DNA of 64,000 bases, taken from NCBI RefSeq assembly GCF_014851395.1, contig NW_024040152.1:19396308-19460307 (forward strand), in the 5' to 3' direction. This DNA is from Micropterus salmoides. Its lineage: Eukaryota; Chordata; Actinopteri; Centrarchiformes; Centrarchidae. The position numbers and the translations under genes were made by a program. This document shows, one piece after another, positions 25,137-37,265 of this stretch (positions are counted from its first letter, which is position 1; every line of letters begins with the position of its first letter). The notes beneath the pieces were generated by a model. It made no database searches and had not been told where the DNA came from. It saw only the letters and a list, made by a program, of their open reading frames with translations.

Positions 25137-25446
25137 TGTGGCTGACGTGGGTCTGAAGTTGTTTTGTTTGTAAAAGTCAAAAAAATACCCAAATCCTTTG
25201 AAGGAAATGCAGTTTCTTCATTCCCTGCTCTACAAGATAAACACATGCAGTGTGACTGGTTGACATCTCAACTGTGATGTGTTATCATGTCCTTCAGCAA
25301 GTCGTGGTCATGGTTATCAGGTTACATGTGTTAAATTAATCTCATTATCAGATATGTTGACCTAAAAAAATATTTAGACGTCCTTGATTTTGGTGAAAAC
25401 ACCAACATCATATCAAACTAATGGGCTTATAGACGGATGAGAAGAC

Positions 25447-25452
25447 TATAAA
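25447..25452 (+). promoter_or_regulatory. TATA box of cyp21a2
   Basis: TATAAA lies 60 bp upstream of the cyp21a2 start codon (25512), so transcription would begin near 25475-25480. About 60 bp further upstream, TCCTTGA (25381-25387) reads as TCAAGGA on the other strand, a partial match to an SF-1/NR5A1 site, the expected regulator of steroidogenic genes. The SF-1 reading is speculative. Confidence 0.6.
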
Positions 25453-25511
25453 TGCAGCAGGCACTGTGCTGACCAGCTTTCTGAAGTAGGACACTAGCAA
25501 GAACACACAAA

Positions 25512-28500
25512 ATGGCAAATGAAATATCTGTTATCATCGTGGGAGCTGTGTTCCTGGTTGTGTTGCTATTGATGGTACTGATTTGCACTTCTGGTCAGAG
25601 AGAGAAGAAGAAAAACCACAAGGGAAGTAAGTCTTCAATCTGATTGTTGTCTTCATGTGAATATTTGACCATACTGGTTGTACAATTAAGTATTTTGATG
25701 TCATGAAAATATAGTGTGAATGAATTATATAGTGAATAGGACATTTTCTCAACAAATGGACAACTATTGTAGTACACCACTGAGCTTGATTACTTGGTCT
25801 AATGAATTTTTTGGATTAGTATTCAGTCTATCTCTGTTTTACCTTTGTCTTCTTTTATCTCCTTCGTCCAGAAGTTGAATCTAGACTGCTGAAGTATCTC
25901 TATCAGTTCCTTCCCTGCTCCTCGCCTCCTTCCCTCCCAGGTCCTCCCAGCCTTTTCCTCATTGGCAACATGATGGAGCTGACACGCGATCATCTGCCAA
26001 TTCACCTGACCAATCTGGCACAGCAGTACGGAAACATCTACCGCCTTAAATGTGGAAACACAAGTAATCATACATGTTTATTATATCAACAAGCAAATCA
26101 ACCTTTTAAAAGACCATTTTGTGGATAGTTGGGTTCAGATGATCACAAAAGCACAACCCCTTTGTCCTTTTTCAGCCATGGTGGTACTTAACAGTAGTAA
26201 AGTCATAAGAGAAGCACTGGTGAAAAAATGGTCAGACTTTGCTGGGAGACCAGTTTCATACACAGGTAAACAGTTTAAACCTCTTTTGCAATAATAGTAG
26301 TATAGACAATTATTGCATTATTTTAATCCTTGTGACCTCTCCTGACTTGTATCAGCTGACATTGTGTCTGGGGGAGGGCGCACAATATCCCTGGGGGACT
26401 ACAATGAGGAGTGGAGGGCACATCGTCGTCTCGTCCACAGTGCTTTGCAGCGTTGCTGCCAGCAGTCATTGCATGACGTGATTGAGAGACAGGCACTGCA
26501 TCTGAGAGAGGTACAGAACACAAGAGGAACAAATTATACACCAGCAGCCTGTAATGTGATAGCAGAGATCCAGACAGCAAAGCAAATGTTAGGGTATTTC
26601 CAAAGTGGCCACATAAAAAAAAAAAAAACGTTGTTTGTCCACTGTTAGGTTTTGATGGACTATCAAGGCAGTGCTGTAGATCTCTCAGAGGATTTCACAG
26701 TGGCCGCCAGTAATGTCATTACCACTTTGGCTTTTGGAAAAGAAGTGAGTATATCTCCTCCCACAGCTCAGTTTGAACCTCTTGAGTATCGGAGATGGAT
26801 TGCAAAATCTGTTTTTCATCAATGAACAGCTGTGGTTGCGCCAGACCAGTGCTTGGTTGCCTGTTTATGTTGGGAACTGGGCAAAGTCACTGTTTATGTA
26901 GGCCTCAAAAGCTTACATTAAATACATGCATGCATTCATAATGTGCTTTCCTTTTACTGGACAGTGAATTTCATGGCTAGGATGTATTATAATATACATC
27001 TCTGTGATTTCTAGTATGATAAGAGTTCTTTGGAGCTGCAGCAGCTGCACAGCTGCCTGAACGAGATTGTCGCTCTGTGGGGCTCCTCTTGGATTTCTGC
27101 TCTGGACTCCTTCCCACTGCTCAGAGTCAGTAAATATTCACTATCTTGACTGCATATCACACGAAAGACAACAAACATCTCTTGAATGGGATTTCACACA
27201 TTATGTCATTTGTTCTCTAAAAGAAATTACCCAATCCTGTGTTTTCCCGTCTCCTGAAAGAGGTGGCCAGGAGAGATGAAATCATAAGAAAACATCTCAA
27301 CAATTACAAGGTTAGCAAAGACAAATGCCAAAGAACAAAAGGTGGAAAAATGTGTCACTGTTTAGAAACACTTTCAATAGAGAGGCCTAATAATGCTAAA
27401 TTGCTCAGGTCATAAGTGAAAAAATGAGGCTTGGTATGGCTTACTGATTAGGTAAAACTTGTGGGCAAACATTCTGTCAAACAAAATGCCAAAATTTCTA
27501 AATCACACAAATTCAATCATTCAGTCAAAATGATTTTAAAAAATGAAACAAGTTATCTACTAAAACCTGTGTTCATTTTTTTAGCTGTCACAAGACAACA
27601 AAAACAAGTATGCCATCACAGGATCACTCCTTGAGGGCCTTGACAAACATCGGAACACAGAACATGGTGTAGTAAGTACATAGAATGGAGAATACCAGAG
27701 GAGATCAATTTGAATTGGGGGTACGAATTGGCTTTGGAGGTGTTTGTATATTATCCACCTCTTTATTTTAACAGATGTTTTTCTATAATTAATAATGTTA
27801 AAAATGTACTACTAAAATGTGGATAAATATATTATTGCATAATATTTGATTTAAGATTAGAACGTAGTGTACTATTAATAGTTCTAGTGGACAACATTAC
27901 ATATGTTCATGTCTCCAGCTGACAGATATTCACGTTCACATGGCCACTGTGGACCTTCTCATCGGGGGAACAGAGACCACTGCAGCCTGGCTGAACTGGA
28001 CTGTGGCCTTCCTATTGCACAGACCAGAGGCAGGGCTCCTCATTTCACATAAAACGCCATATTTACACACGCTGACGTTTATCTCAAGGTCTCTCTCCTC
28101 TCTTACTTTAATCTTCAGGTGCAGGCCAAGGTGTACGAGGAGTTGTGCAGGGTACTTGAGGGACGATACCCCAAGTACAGTGACAGACACAGACTTCCCG
28201 TTCTGTGTTCTCTGATCCATGAGGTGCTCAGACTCAGGCCAGTTGCCCCGCTGGCGGTGCCACACAGAGCCATCAGAGACAGCAGGTCAGCTGAACGGCA
28301 ATATGCTGCGGTAATGAAATAATGCAAATGAAAGATTGCATTATAGCAATAATAAAATCCCACAAAACACGTTTAGTATTGCAGGCTACTTCATCCCCAG
28401 GAACACAGTCATCATTCCTAATCTTTTTGGAGCTCACCATGATCCTGCAGTTTGGACTGACCCATACAGCTTCAAACCAGGTACTGGTTCTCCTCTAATT

Positions 28501-28811
28501 CTGAGGTGGTGTGCATTCCTGTCACTCAGCAGATCTTAAATCAAGTAGCTTCTCTTTCTCTTTCAGAGCGCTTTTTGGAAGGGGGAGGAGGCTCCACCCG
28601 CGCCCTGGTCCCTTTTGGAGGGGGGGCTCGGCTCTGCCTGGGAGAGTCTGTTGCCAAAATGGAGCTCTTTCTGTTCACTGCCTACTTGCTGAGAGATTTC
28701 CAGTTCATCCCTCCTGAGAGCGAGGCCTCTCTGCCCGACCTAAAAGGAGTTGCTAGTGTTGTACTCAAGATCAAGTCTTACACAGTTATAGCACATCCCA
28801 GACGTGACTAA
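25512..28811 (+). CDS. cyp21a2: Steroid 21-hydroxylase (cytochrome P450 21)
   Basis: A microsomal P450 of about 519 residues that hydroxylates progesterone or 17-hydroxyprogesterone at C21 in interrenal steroid synthesis. Exons: 25512-25626, 25872-26063, 26176-26265, 26356-26510, 26649-26744, 27015-27125, 27224-27310, 27585-27671, 27919-28029, 28119-28285, 28377-28480 and 28567-28811. An N-terminal membrane anchor (VIIVGAVFLVVLLLMVLI) is followed by a basic stretch and the proline-rich hinge P-G-P-P-S. The I-helix G-G-T-E-T-T-A, the ExxR in HEVLRLRP and the heme loop FGGGARLCLGES are all present, so the enzyme looks intact. Intron 9 needs a GC donor (28030). The acceptor for exon 11 is at 28376, not at the nearer CAG ending 28384, because only it keeps frame. 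It lies head-to-tail after the tenascin gene, as expected of the C4-CYP21-TNX cluster. Confidence 0.93.
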
Positions 28812-28864
28812 TCCTTGAACCACAGAGGGTGTACTGCTTTAATGTTGTGTGTTTATTTGTGCGC

Positions 28865-28870
28865 AAATAA
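28865..28870 (+). terminator. Polyadenylation signal of cyp21a2
   Basis: AATAAA lies 54 bp after the cyp21a2 stop codon, giving a very short 3' UTR. Confidence 0.7.
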
Positions 28871-29820
28871 ATTATTCAAAAAAAACTTTACCATATAAAA
28901 ATAATAACATAACCTTCATATGTATGATTTTCATTGGTACTCCTTTACATTTACCTGTAGTATTGGATATCCTGATTAAAATAGTCTTTAAATTTGTTAC
29001 AATTATTTATTTAATTGTCACTAAATAACATATCTGAACACAGGCTACACCTATATATATACACACAGTGATTTGTTTGATCTGTTGAATAAAGGTGTTT
29101 ATGGTCATTTAAAGATGTATACATGAAAATAATGAGCCTCAACATCACATGGAGGGGGAAATTTACAGGAGGAGCCAAGGAACTGAGGAGCCGCCAGATA
29201 GAAAGCTTGAACAAGTGAACACTGTTCAGGTGGAGATCCATGCGATTCAAAATCTGGGGGTTGTACAGCTTACTGTAAACAAAAACTGGTCAAATACTAG
29301 TAACTTCACACTAAGTGCAGTGTGCTCATTGTGCAACAGAGTCTGAGAGCTCCACCAAGTGGAGAAGAGTTGAACATTGTGCCGACTGTTGAAATAAGTT
29401 CCCTCCTGGTGAAAATGTTCTGTAGACCTGAATGTCACTCTTCATCTGTGGGTTAGAGGCACATCTTGAAAAAGTGTTTGCATTGACACCCTTAATAACT
29501 ATGTGATGATGGATAACAATGATAGCATGTATTACTCAAAAGTATTTTTATTTGTACATGAGACAGACAGGAAAAACTTTACATAAAAAAACACAATGGC
29601 AGCATTGTACATTGGAATCGGTTTTATACTATATATGCAGGCTATAAAAGAATAAAAACAAAAGAAAATGAACATGGGTTCCTCTCATGGGCTTGTCTTA
29701 AACAAAACATGAGTTGCATTCAAGCCATTTCCTGAAAATGTGTATGGAAAAACTTCTGCTATCAGAGTATTTAGCAATAAGCGGGGTCATTTGCAAGAAA
29801 GAACATCTTCTGAGAGAAGG
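28871..29820. other. Intergenic region between cyp21a2 and the Ig receptor
   Basis: About 950 bp with no supported gene. Short frames on both strands have no recognisable family. The right end should hold the promoter of the Ig receptor starting at 29821, but no TATA box is evident within 100 bp. Confidence 0.55.
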
Positions 29821-32268
29821 ATGGCTTATTTTTCATTGTTAAGCGTCTGTCTTCTTTCTCTTACACAGGCAGCAGCTGGACTTCAGTCATCTGGTAATTA
29901 TAAAAATAGAATATGTTCTATTGTTAATACTGTTCTCTGTTGCATATTTATTTTGGCATCTCTCTGACGATATGTACACAATATTGAGGTACTACCTGAG
30001 GCATTGTTAAAGATTAAAATCTTTACCATTAAAATACTAATAATTATATTGAATGCTTAAAAGCTAAATTCAAGACAGACTTGACAGACAAAAATGTGAA
30101 GATAATGTATGAATGTGGTTATGAATATGTTAAGTCGATGATAGGGTCACCAACTTCCCATACCTTAAGTTTTTATGTTTGTGAACATTGTTCTGGCAAT
30201 GGTAAATTAGATTTTTGACAGAATTAAATAATGGCTTGGGAAATTAAATGTTTTGTTTTCTGCTCCAACAGATCATTTGGTGATGTTTGCCTTATCAGGA
30301 GATGCTATTACTTTGCCATGCAGCATACCTTCTATTAAATCCTGCTCCTCTATTGACTGGAACATGGCTGAAATGTTTGGTGCAGTTACTAAGGTGGTGA
30401 CAGCTGGAAGGGTAACTGCTCCAAACTCCCTCAGGCTTGGCTTACTAAAGGACTGCTCTCTGGAGATTAATCCCCTGGTACTCGATGATGCACGACTTTA
30501 CTCTTGTGACAGTGGAGCACTCAATTCAAGTGTTTCGCTCCAGATTCTTGAGCGTAAGTGACTTGTCCTGGTACCTCAAACCATTCCTGAATAACCTTAT
30601 GAGTATATCACAGTAGTCACATGATTTTTTTTTCATTCACCAGTTACTGAAAGACGAACTCCTGCAGACGACACAATAGAGCTTCAGTGTTTCCTCAATA
30701 CATACAAAGGACATGTTGCTTGTAACAACAGAGGGATACATATTAAATGGAGTACTGAAGATAATACACCATTAAATGGAAATAGATTTCACTTTGAAAC
30801 AGACTCTGAATGCTTCTCTAAACTGATCATCAAAAAAAGACTGACAGACCATCACAGAAAATGGAAATGCCAGCTAACTCAGAATGACACTTTTAAAGCT
30901 GCTATCAGTTATACAACAACAGTTAAAGGTACTAAACACCACTTGTAGCATACTCCAAATGAAAGATGTGGTTTAAGATGTACAAAGTGTAATCAGCGCT
31001 TCCTTTCCCCTAGATGGCATAGAGGAAGTGTTTGCTGCAGTGGGTGAGTCAGTGTCACTCTCTTGCAGCAGTACTTCCTCTCTTGGTATTGGCGGCAGAG
31101 TGGAGTGGACTGTGGAAGGAAGGGCACTGACAGACCATATCTCACCAGCTCTCTCACCTTATAAAGGCCAAACTGGGCCATTCCACGAGAGTAAAGACTC
31201 ATCACTGGTCATTAGCAGAGTGAGTGCTCTGCATGCTGGGGACTACCAGTGTTCAGAGTCCAATGGTCAGCAAAAGGTGTTCAACAAAATCAAGCTGCAC
31301 ACCCTCGATGGTGAGTGTTAAAACTCACTAAGTGCCAAAACAGAGCATGAATTGTGCTACATTTACTTTGCATCACTGCTGTTAAAACATTTCCTCTGAT
31401 GTTTGTCTTTACAGTTATTTCAGAGGGCTGGTCAGGGGGAGATAATGTCACCTTGACTTGTGTGCTCACCTGCGCTAAAGAATGTGAAAAATACTTCAAT
31501 TTAACTTGGTCTGTGAGAGGCCACAATAGCTGGCAGAGCAGTTTAATGACTGACAATAACATTCTCATAAACAGACTATTTCTACCAGTTTCGTCAATGA
31601 CATCAGATGAATTAACCTGCTTTGCGCATAGAGAGGGTGATGTGGTGGCATCAAAGAAGTGGCACACTGTAAACTGTAAGTATGCATCATGCAATTGTTG
31701 CTTTTTTTCTCTGAATAAAACCCACGTATAAGACAAAATACACCCTTGTTTCAGAGTAAAGAGAAGGAAAGTTATAATAATTTAATGTCTACAGTTCTGA
31801 AAACACCTGCGTGGTTAGCCCTTCCTCTAGGGCTCTTGACATGTATAGCTGCCGGAGGACTCTATGTGTACATGAAGAGGAAGCACAACAAGGATGCAGG
31901 TACTGAATCTGGTTAAGGAACCACACTTCCAACCTACACTATAACTACTGTATTAAAAAAAATTAATAATACCCAAATGACTGGTGTTGTCCTACATTTC
32001 TGTTTGCAGGAAATGAACAGTCAAGCATTGAAATGGTAAGAAGAGACAAAATATAAGTGTGCTAAAACATCTGCTTTACTTTTGATCTTTCTTATTGTCA
32101 AGCTTATACATCCTAATGTAATAACTCCGTTATTCCTATTTACAGACTCATGTTTATGAGGACATTCAGGATGCAAATGATGAGGAACAACACCAGCAAA
32201 GACAACCCAAAAGAGAAGCTGTAACAACCACTGACAGTTTCTATGATTTATTACAGGTTGTAAACTAA
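29821..32268 (+). CDS. Immunoglobulin-superfamily receptor, four Ig-like domains
   Basis: A type I membrane protein of about 483 residues that I cannot assign to a named family. Exons: 29821-29893 (signal peptide), 30272-30553, 30644-30928, 31014-31310 and 31415-31675 (one Ig-like domain each), 31795-31899 (transmembrane), 32010-32035 and 32146-32268 (tail). Domain 1 has the Cys pair and D-D-A-R-L-Y-S-C; domain 3 has H-A-G-D-Y-Q-C. Domains 2 and 4 are divergent and cysteine-rich. One exon per domain, all in phase 1, is the usual layout of such receptors. The membrane segment is LALPLGLLTCIAAGGLYVY, then a basic KRKHNK. The tail has V-Y-E-D-I and, near its end, S-F-Y-D-L-L, a match to the inhibitory ITIM pattern. 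Four domains recall CD4 or CD22-like proteins, but no CxC Lck motif is present. A leukocyte receptor is likely by inference. Confidence 0.85.
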
Positions 32269-32273
32269 AGCTA

Positions 32274-32279
32274 AATAAA
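32274..32279 (+). terminator. Polyadenylation signal of the four-Ig receptor
   Basis: AATAAA begins 6 bp after the stop codon at 32268, an unusually short 3' UTR. A further AATAAA lies near 32328. Confidence 0.6.
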
Positions 32280-32791
32280 AGTGTTCTCTCGATGTAAACT
32301 ATAATTTCAACCATCAATAGACTAAAAATAAAGACAGAAAAATAGATAAGTGTTAGTGACTCATTCGACATGATTATCATATCAATCATCTTACATATGT
32401 TTATTCAAATTGGATAAAAAATAATTGTTTTAAACATGTCACGATTTCATTTAAAATATTAAAGATGGTTATATATGTGAATACAAACAGGGTAATAAGG
32501 AATTGTCTTTCCAATAGTCTAAGAAAAAAGAGTCTGTGGCATTATCCATGTTGCTCACTATACAGCAAGTCAGTCACTCTTCCTCACAAGACACTTAACA
32601 GGTGAGTAGATGTTTTTACACAATGCATAAATGCAAGCAGGCTATCCAGATAAGACAGTAAAGAAAATCTTCCTCTTGAACAGACTGGAAAGGATTAATA
32701 ATGGACTGCAATGAAGGAGAGAAATTTGTTATTTGGCTATTTCAACATGACGAGAATTAAAGTATGGATTCATAATAGTATCACTACTTAC

Positions 32792-34436
32792 AAGTACACA
32801 TGCTTTCATCCTGGACTTGCTGGTATAGACTGTTGACTCGTTGGTTCGCACAATCTGTAAGGATAAGATTAAAACCATGTCAGTGTAAACGAAGCAGGAA
32901 AGGTCACTATGGCTGGACTAATAAATGTAGTGAAATAATGAAGGGGTGCTCACCCTGTGAACATGGAAGACCCACATCCTCATAACCACCAGTGTCTATA
33001 GCAGCAGCTGAATAAAAACAGAACACAAAGCTATGACAGCATCACTACACTGCATTGCCATCCGAATTAAAAATAGCTTCCAGACACAAACCTGGTGGGT
33101 GCCACGGGGTGTTGCGCCTGCGGTAAATGAATAATCCTATCAGCGTAGCAATTGTGGCAGTCCCAATGATGACTGAAGCCACAATGGCAATAACTGTCCC
33201 ACTGCTCCCTTCCTCCTTGGTTTCCCAAATAATCTCCCCTGTTGTCAGTGCTAAGGAAGATAGGAAGCAAATCTATGCAATTACAACACCACATTTAACA
33301 GGACGTTAATTGATGATGCAATTGAATTAAGATTTAAAATATTTAAAGAGGTAGTTTTTTTTATTATACCTGAAACTGTTGTAGGCTCAACATTTTCCAC
33401 TTCATGAAAAAAAAGAAAAGGTACTTAGGACTTAAAATTGTTTCCAATGTAATTTCAAATGGTTTAATCTTACCTTGGACCAGTAGATTAATGTCAAAGC
33501 AGCGCTGAGTTTGTCCAATCATGTACTTGCATCTGTACCAAGCACTGTCATTGGCATTCACAGACTGGATAGTTAATGATGTCCCAGTCATTTCAAACCT
33601 TTCAGTGTTGACTGTTGCAGGGTTGCCTCCTTTCAGCATCACCCAGGAGATGTTTTCGGATCCTTGTTGTCCTGATGTTATGTTCACTGGGCAGTTCAGG
33701 TAAACAGGTGTGCTGGGCGCTGCCTTTACTGCTTGAAGGGTTTTGCATTCTGAAAGAGGGGACTTTAATGTTATATAATTAATATTTTATTTGTAAAAGA
33801 ATGAGAATGAGGAGAAAATAATGTGTAGCCTAATCTTACCTCTCATTTTCAAAGATATGTTTTTGACAAGTATGCAGTCCCAGCCTACCCAGACTTCACA
33901 GCTGTACAGTCCCTCGTCAGATTTTTGCAATTTTGTCAGCAAAAAAGACATTTGGCCATTTCCACCAGATCCCCATTTAATGCGTTTAGCATCCTGGATC
34001 TTGGGTGTTTCAGGCCTGGCAAAGATTACCTTCATCTGACTGGCATCTGCGGCATACTTTATCAATTTGACTCTGTAGCAGCTCCCTGGATTCATCAAAC
34101 TAGAATTAAAACAAGGGAGAGCTACATCCTCTTCTTGAGTAGCAGCAACAACCTGGATCTCTGCGTAGCTGTCTTTGAAATGACAAGAGAGAAGAATAAG
34201 ACTCAGGGTACTTATCATTTCAAGGGTTTATAGATAGTGTACAGTAAAACATTCAGCATTAGAAATGTGAGGTCCATAATTCAAGATCATAAGTGATCTC
34301 AAGTGACTTAAAGAAAAGAAAACACATTTAAGATATTCATTGTTACAATCTGGTAAAGACATTACTCAATGACCTACTCACCTCTGCACTCTGATATGAC
34401 TAATAACAGAACTAACAGCAGGAGACGCAGTGCCAT
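32792..34436 (-). CDS. Immunoglobulin-superfamily receptor, two Ig-like domains
   Basis: A type I membrane protein, opposite in strand and convergent with the four-Ig receptor. Exons from 5': 34382-34436 (signal peptide MALRLLLLVLLLV), 33840-34172 (V-type Ig with Cys pair and D-E-G-L-Y-S-C), 33474-33749 (second Ig with A-W-Y-R-C), 33370-33399 (30-nt stalk), 33092-33250 (stalk and transmembrane VIAIVASVIIGTATIATLIG, then YRRR), 32954-33007 and 32792-32854 (tail). All internal exons are phase 1-1. The tail carries Y-E-D-V and S-L-Y-Q-Q-V, the latter an ITIM-like match. The last exon is uncertain: one candidate is 32584-32684. A second ATG at 34218 would give an alternative leader that reads straight into the V exon. 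No family name is supported. Confidence 0.8.
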
Positions 34437-35361
34437 TTTCTGTGTGTTTTAGCTGTGTGGAGGGACAAAAGATTATTCTCTTATAAACTTTTTTTGTCTC
34501 CACCTAGTCTCAGTTCTCCAAGTTACACAGAAGTCTCAATATGAAACTACATGTACAATCATTCGTCGTTTCATTTACCTTATTAAGTGGCCAACAGAGC
34601 CACCATGTGGCAAGAACAGCACATTACACCAAATTGACTAATGGCCATGAGAGCAAAATTCCTTGTCAAGTTATTTATTGAAGTCATAATTAAATGTGAG
34701 TGGAGAAAGTGCTGCTCCAGTGCAGCTGCACAGCGGCTGGCAGACCTGACTGTGGCTGTTCTGGGCAGCTTCCAGTTGTGCGTGTATGTAACAGGAGTGT
34801 GAACGGGGCCTTCCTGAAAAAGAAAAACCTCACCCTTAGTAAAACTTTCCTGAATAATAAAACTTTGCAAAACTATATGGTTTTTTTTTCAAACCTGCCT
34901 CATAAGCAGATTATTTCTGCAGAGTAATGTGTATTTATCTATGTGCTGTATCACTCTTCCTTCCTTAATTGAAATGTCATCGTATTTTTACACTAGTTGA
35001 GACGCATCACTTTTGAGACACATCCCTTTCTCATGTTTACTGTATCAGAGCTTATACACCTGACTGAGCCCATCCTGGCCGTTACATAGCAGGTATCCTG
35101 TATGCAAACTTCTCTTATTGAGCAATACAACAGTGCTTTTCCACACTATGTCTGGTGAAATGCAGGCTCTGTGTGTGAATGGTATGATGTGGCATGACAT
35201 GTTTGCTGCAGCCTTAAATACTACGAGGAACCTCACTAATGCTAACTGAAACTTTGTAACTTCACTTCCTCCTGTTGCTCAGAATATACAGAAACGCCAT
35301 CATAGCTTTTCACACACTCAGAGTTACTTTCACATGCAGGCTCTCGGCACTGTGCACAGAA
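34437..35361. other. Intergenic region between the two-Ig receptor and aif1
   Basis: About 900 bp that must hold two divergent promoters, for the two-Ig receptor (leftwards) and aif1 (rightwards). No TATA box is obvious for either. Short frames here have no family resemblance. A PU.1-like site lies at 35264-35272. Confidence 0.5.
35264..35272 (-). promoter_or_regulatory. PU.1/ETS-like site upstream of aif1
   Basis: ACTTCCTCC reads GGAGGAAGT on the other strand, a good match to the PU.1 core GAGGAAGT. It lies about 90 bp before the aif1 start codon. AIF1 is a macrophage marker, and PU.1 commonly drives such promoters, so the placement makes sense. Binding is inferred. Confidence 0.4.
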
Positions 35362-36499
35362 ATGGACGACACTGCTCAAGGTTAGTTTGCCTTTTTTTCT
35401 GCCATGTCTGTTTGTCATTTGACTATATTTATAATGTCTTGTATATTATTTCACAGGAGGTAAAGCATATGGTATTTTAAAGTCTCAACAGGAAGAAAAA
35501 CTGAACTCTATCAATGAGGTGAGTTGATGTCTTTGTGCCTTTGTGCATGTTTTTGTGCTACACACAAAAACATGACTCCTGTTTGATACCAATAACATAA
35601 AATCAGATTTATTGGTATTATTTAATTACCACTCCCCCAGGCTTTTCTCTCAGATCCCCAGTATGCTGAAGAGGAAGACCTTAGCTCAAAGCTTGAAATG
35701 TTTAAACGTGAGTATTCAAGGGCTACCAATCATTTTGGTAGTGATTTTAATATTTATTGCACATACATCATACATTTTGAAATGGCATTATATTTGCTTG
35801 TGTTACAGAGAAATACATGGAGTTTGATCTGAATGACAAAGGAGAAATAGGTAAAATTGCACTGGTCTTAAAGCCTTATATTTTAGACCAACATAAGCAC
35901 ATTTTACTTATTTACTTTAACTGTCAATATTATAGATATAATGGGATTAAAACGAATGCTGGAAAAACTCGGACTGGCCAAGACTCACTTAGAGCTGAAA
36001 AAGATGATGGCAGAGGTGGTTGGAGGGACATCGAAAGACACTATCAGCTACAATGACTTCCTGAATATGATGCTGGGCAAAAGAAACGCAATTCTAAAAC
36101 TGTAAGTACTGGGTAATTCAGAGAATGGGTGAAAATCCAAAGTTGGGTTCCAGGAGCATTGGAGTTAAGGGGGGATAAAGCCACAAAATTATTCAACAAT
36201 AAATAGATGGTCAAACATTTGCATGAAGCTACTTGTGATATTGATGGCCTTAAGCCTTAATCAGAAAATGTTCATATACCTAAAGTACGTAAAACAAGTG
36301 CCCAAGATATCTGATGATTGTTTAATACAAATAAAAAAAATAATCTCTATACTACAAGTGTACAGTAATGTCTTATCTATAGAAGCTGACATGCAAATTT
36401 CTTCATCACAGGATCTTGATGTTTGAAAGCAAGGGAAAGGAGCAGGAGGCTAAAGATGTTGGACCACCTCGTCGCAAAACCTTTTCAGACCTGCCCTGA
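35362..36499 (+). CDS. aif1: Allograft inflammatory factor 1 (IBA1)
   Basis: A 147-residue EF-hand protein that binds calcium and bundles actin in macrophages and microglia. The length equals that of human AIF1. Exons: 35362-35380, 35457-35518, 35641-35707, 35809-35850, 35936-36101 and 36412-36499, including the characteristic 42-nt fourth exon. The first EF-hand contains F-D-L-N-D-K-G-E-I-D. It is followed by LKRMLEKLGLAKTHLELKKM, nearly as in mammals, then the second, weaker EF-hand with Y-N-D-F-L and the conserved L-G-K-R. The C-terminus ends in a short Pro/Arg segment and S-D-L-P, as in the family. All phases agree and the gene appears intact. In mammals AIF1 is also in the MHC class III region next to the Ig receptor NCR3. 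Confidence 0.96.
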
Positions 36500-37139
36500 A
36501 GGAGCTCTCCATCTCAGCAGGGAATGCCTGTCAATATGACTTCTTTTTTTTTCTGATTTACACATCATCTAAATGCTTTGAAATTCATGTCAATTGGAAA
36601 AAAACACACCAAACATATTGTGAATTGTGCAATTTTCAAAGAAATAATTGAATCTACACCAAATGTTTGTGCATTCTGTCTTGTGTGATTATGACCACAG
36701 TTCAGATATTCTCACATTATGAGCAACTTAATGCTTTCTAATTACTCTATGATATTGCTAGCTGCTTAGTTAAATACAAAACATAGCCAAATTATGTATG
36801 GAACCTGCATGAGAGTGGCCATTACCATGTCAGACAAAATACCACAATATATAACGTTAACAAAAACATACTACCATCACAACATTAACGTTTGAATGAA
36901 GGTCACCTAACGTTACATTATAGTTTTGCTGCAAATTCATTAAAAAGTGAATTGAAATACATGTGTATTTTGTTCCTGTTTTTACATCAAATAAACATTT
37001 AATACATATTAAGTTAACTTTCGCCAGCTGGGATTGGCTCCAGGCCCCCGCGACCCTGTACGCAGGATAAGCGGTTGGATGGATGGAAGTTAACTTTCGC
37101 TGTTGAAGCTTATGAGAACCATAGACTGTAGATGAGAAC
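36500..37139. other. Intergenic region between aif1 and csnk2b
   Basis: The 3' UTR of aif1 is probably at the left end. The stretch is AT-rich. A reverse-oriented copy of the dispersed CATCCATCC-type repeat lies at about 37020-37085. No gene is seen. Confidence 0.5.
37020..37085. repeat. Reverse fragment of the CATCCATCC-type repeat
   Basis: GCCAGCTGGGATTGGCTCCA, then GCAGGATAAGCGGTTGGATG and GATGGA, form the reverse complement of the phrase at 16134-16220. Confidence 0.65.
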
Positions 37140-37265
37140 ATGCGTCATGAGGAACTTCATTTTGAAAGGTCTGGTTGACCGGAAGACGTAACATTACTTC
37201 TCATCCGGGGAGCCGGGATAAACTAACATACGCTTGCAAGTTGATGTGTTAACTAATATAGAAGG
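37140..37265 (+). promoter_or_regulatory. Promoter and non-coding first exon of csnk2b
   Basis: A relatively CG-rich stretch (CATCCGGGGAGCCGGGATAA near 37184) ends at a perfect donor GGGTGAGT, with the exon end near 37265. CSNK2B in other vertebrates starts with a non-coding exon, and the coding exon with the ATG begins at 37679 here. No TATA box is present, as usual for this housekeeping gene. The transcription start is not defined. Confidence 0.5.

Noticed and set aside
34218..34220. ATG at 34218 as the start of the two-Ig receptor
   Set aside because: It reads into the V exon, but the exon at 34382-34436 encodes a better signal peptide and splices in phase to the acceptor at 34173. Kept as a possible alternative.
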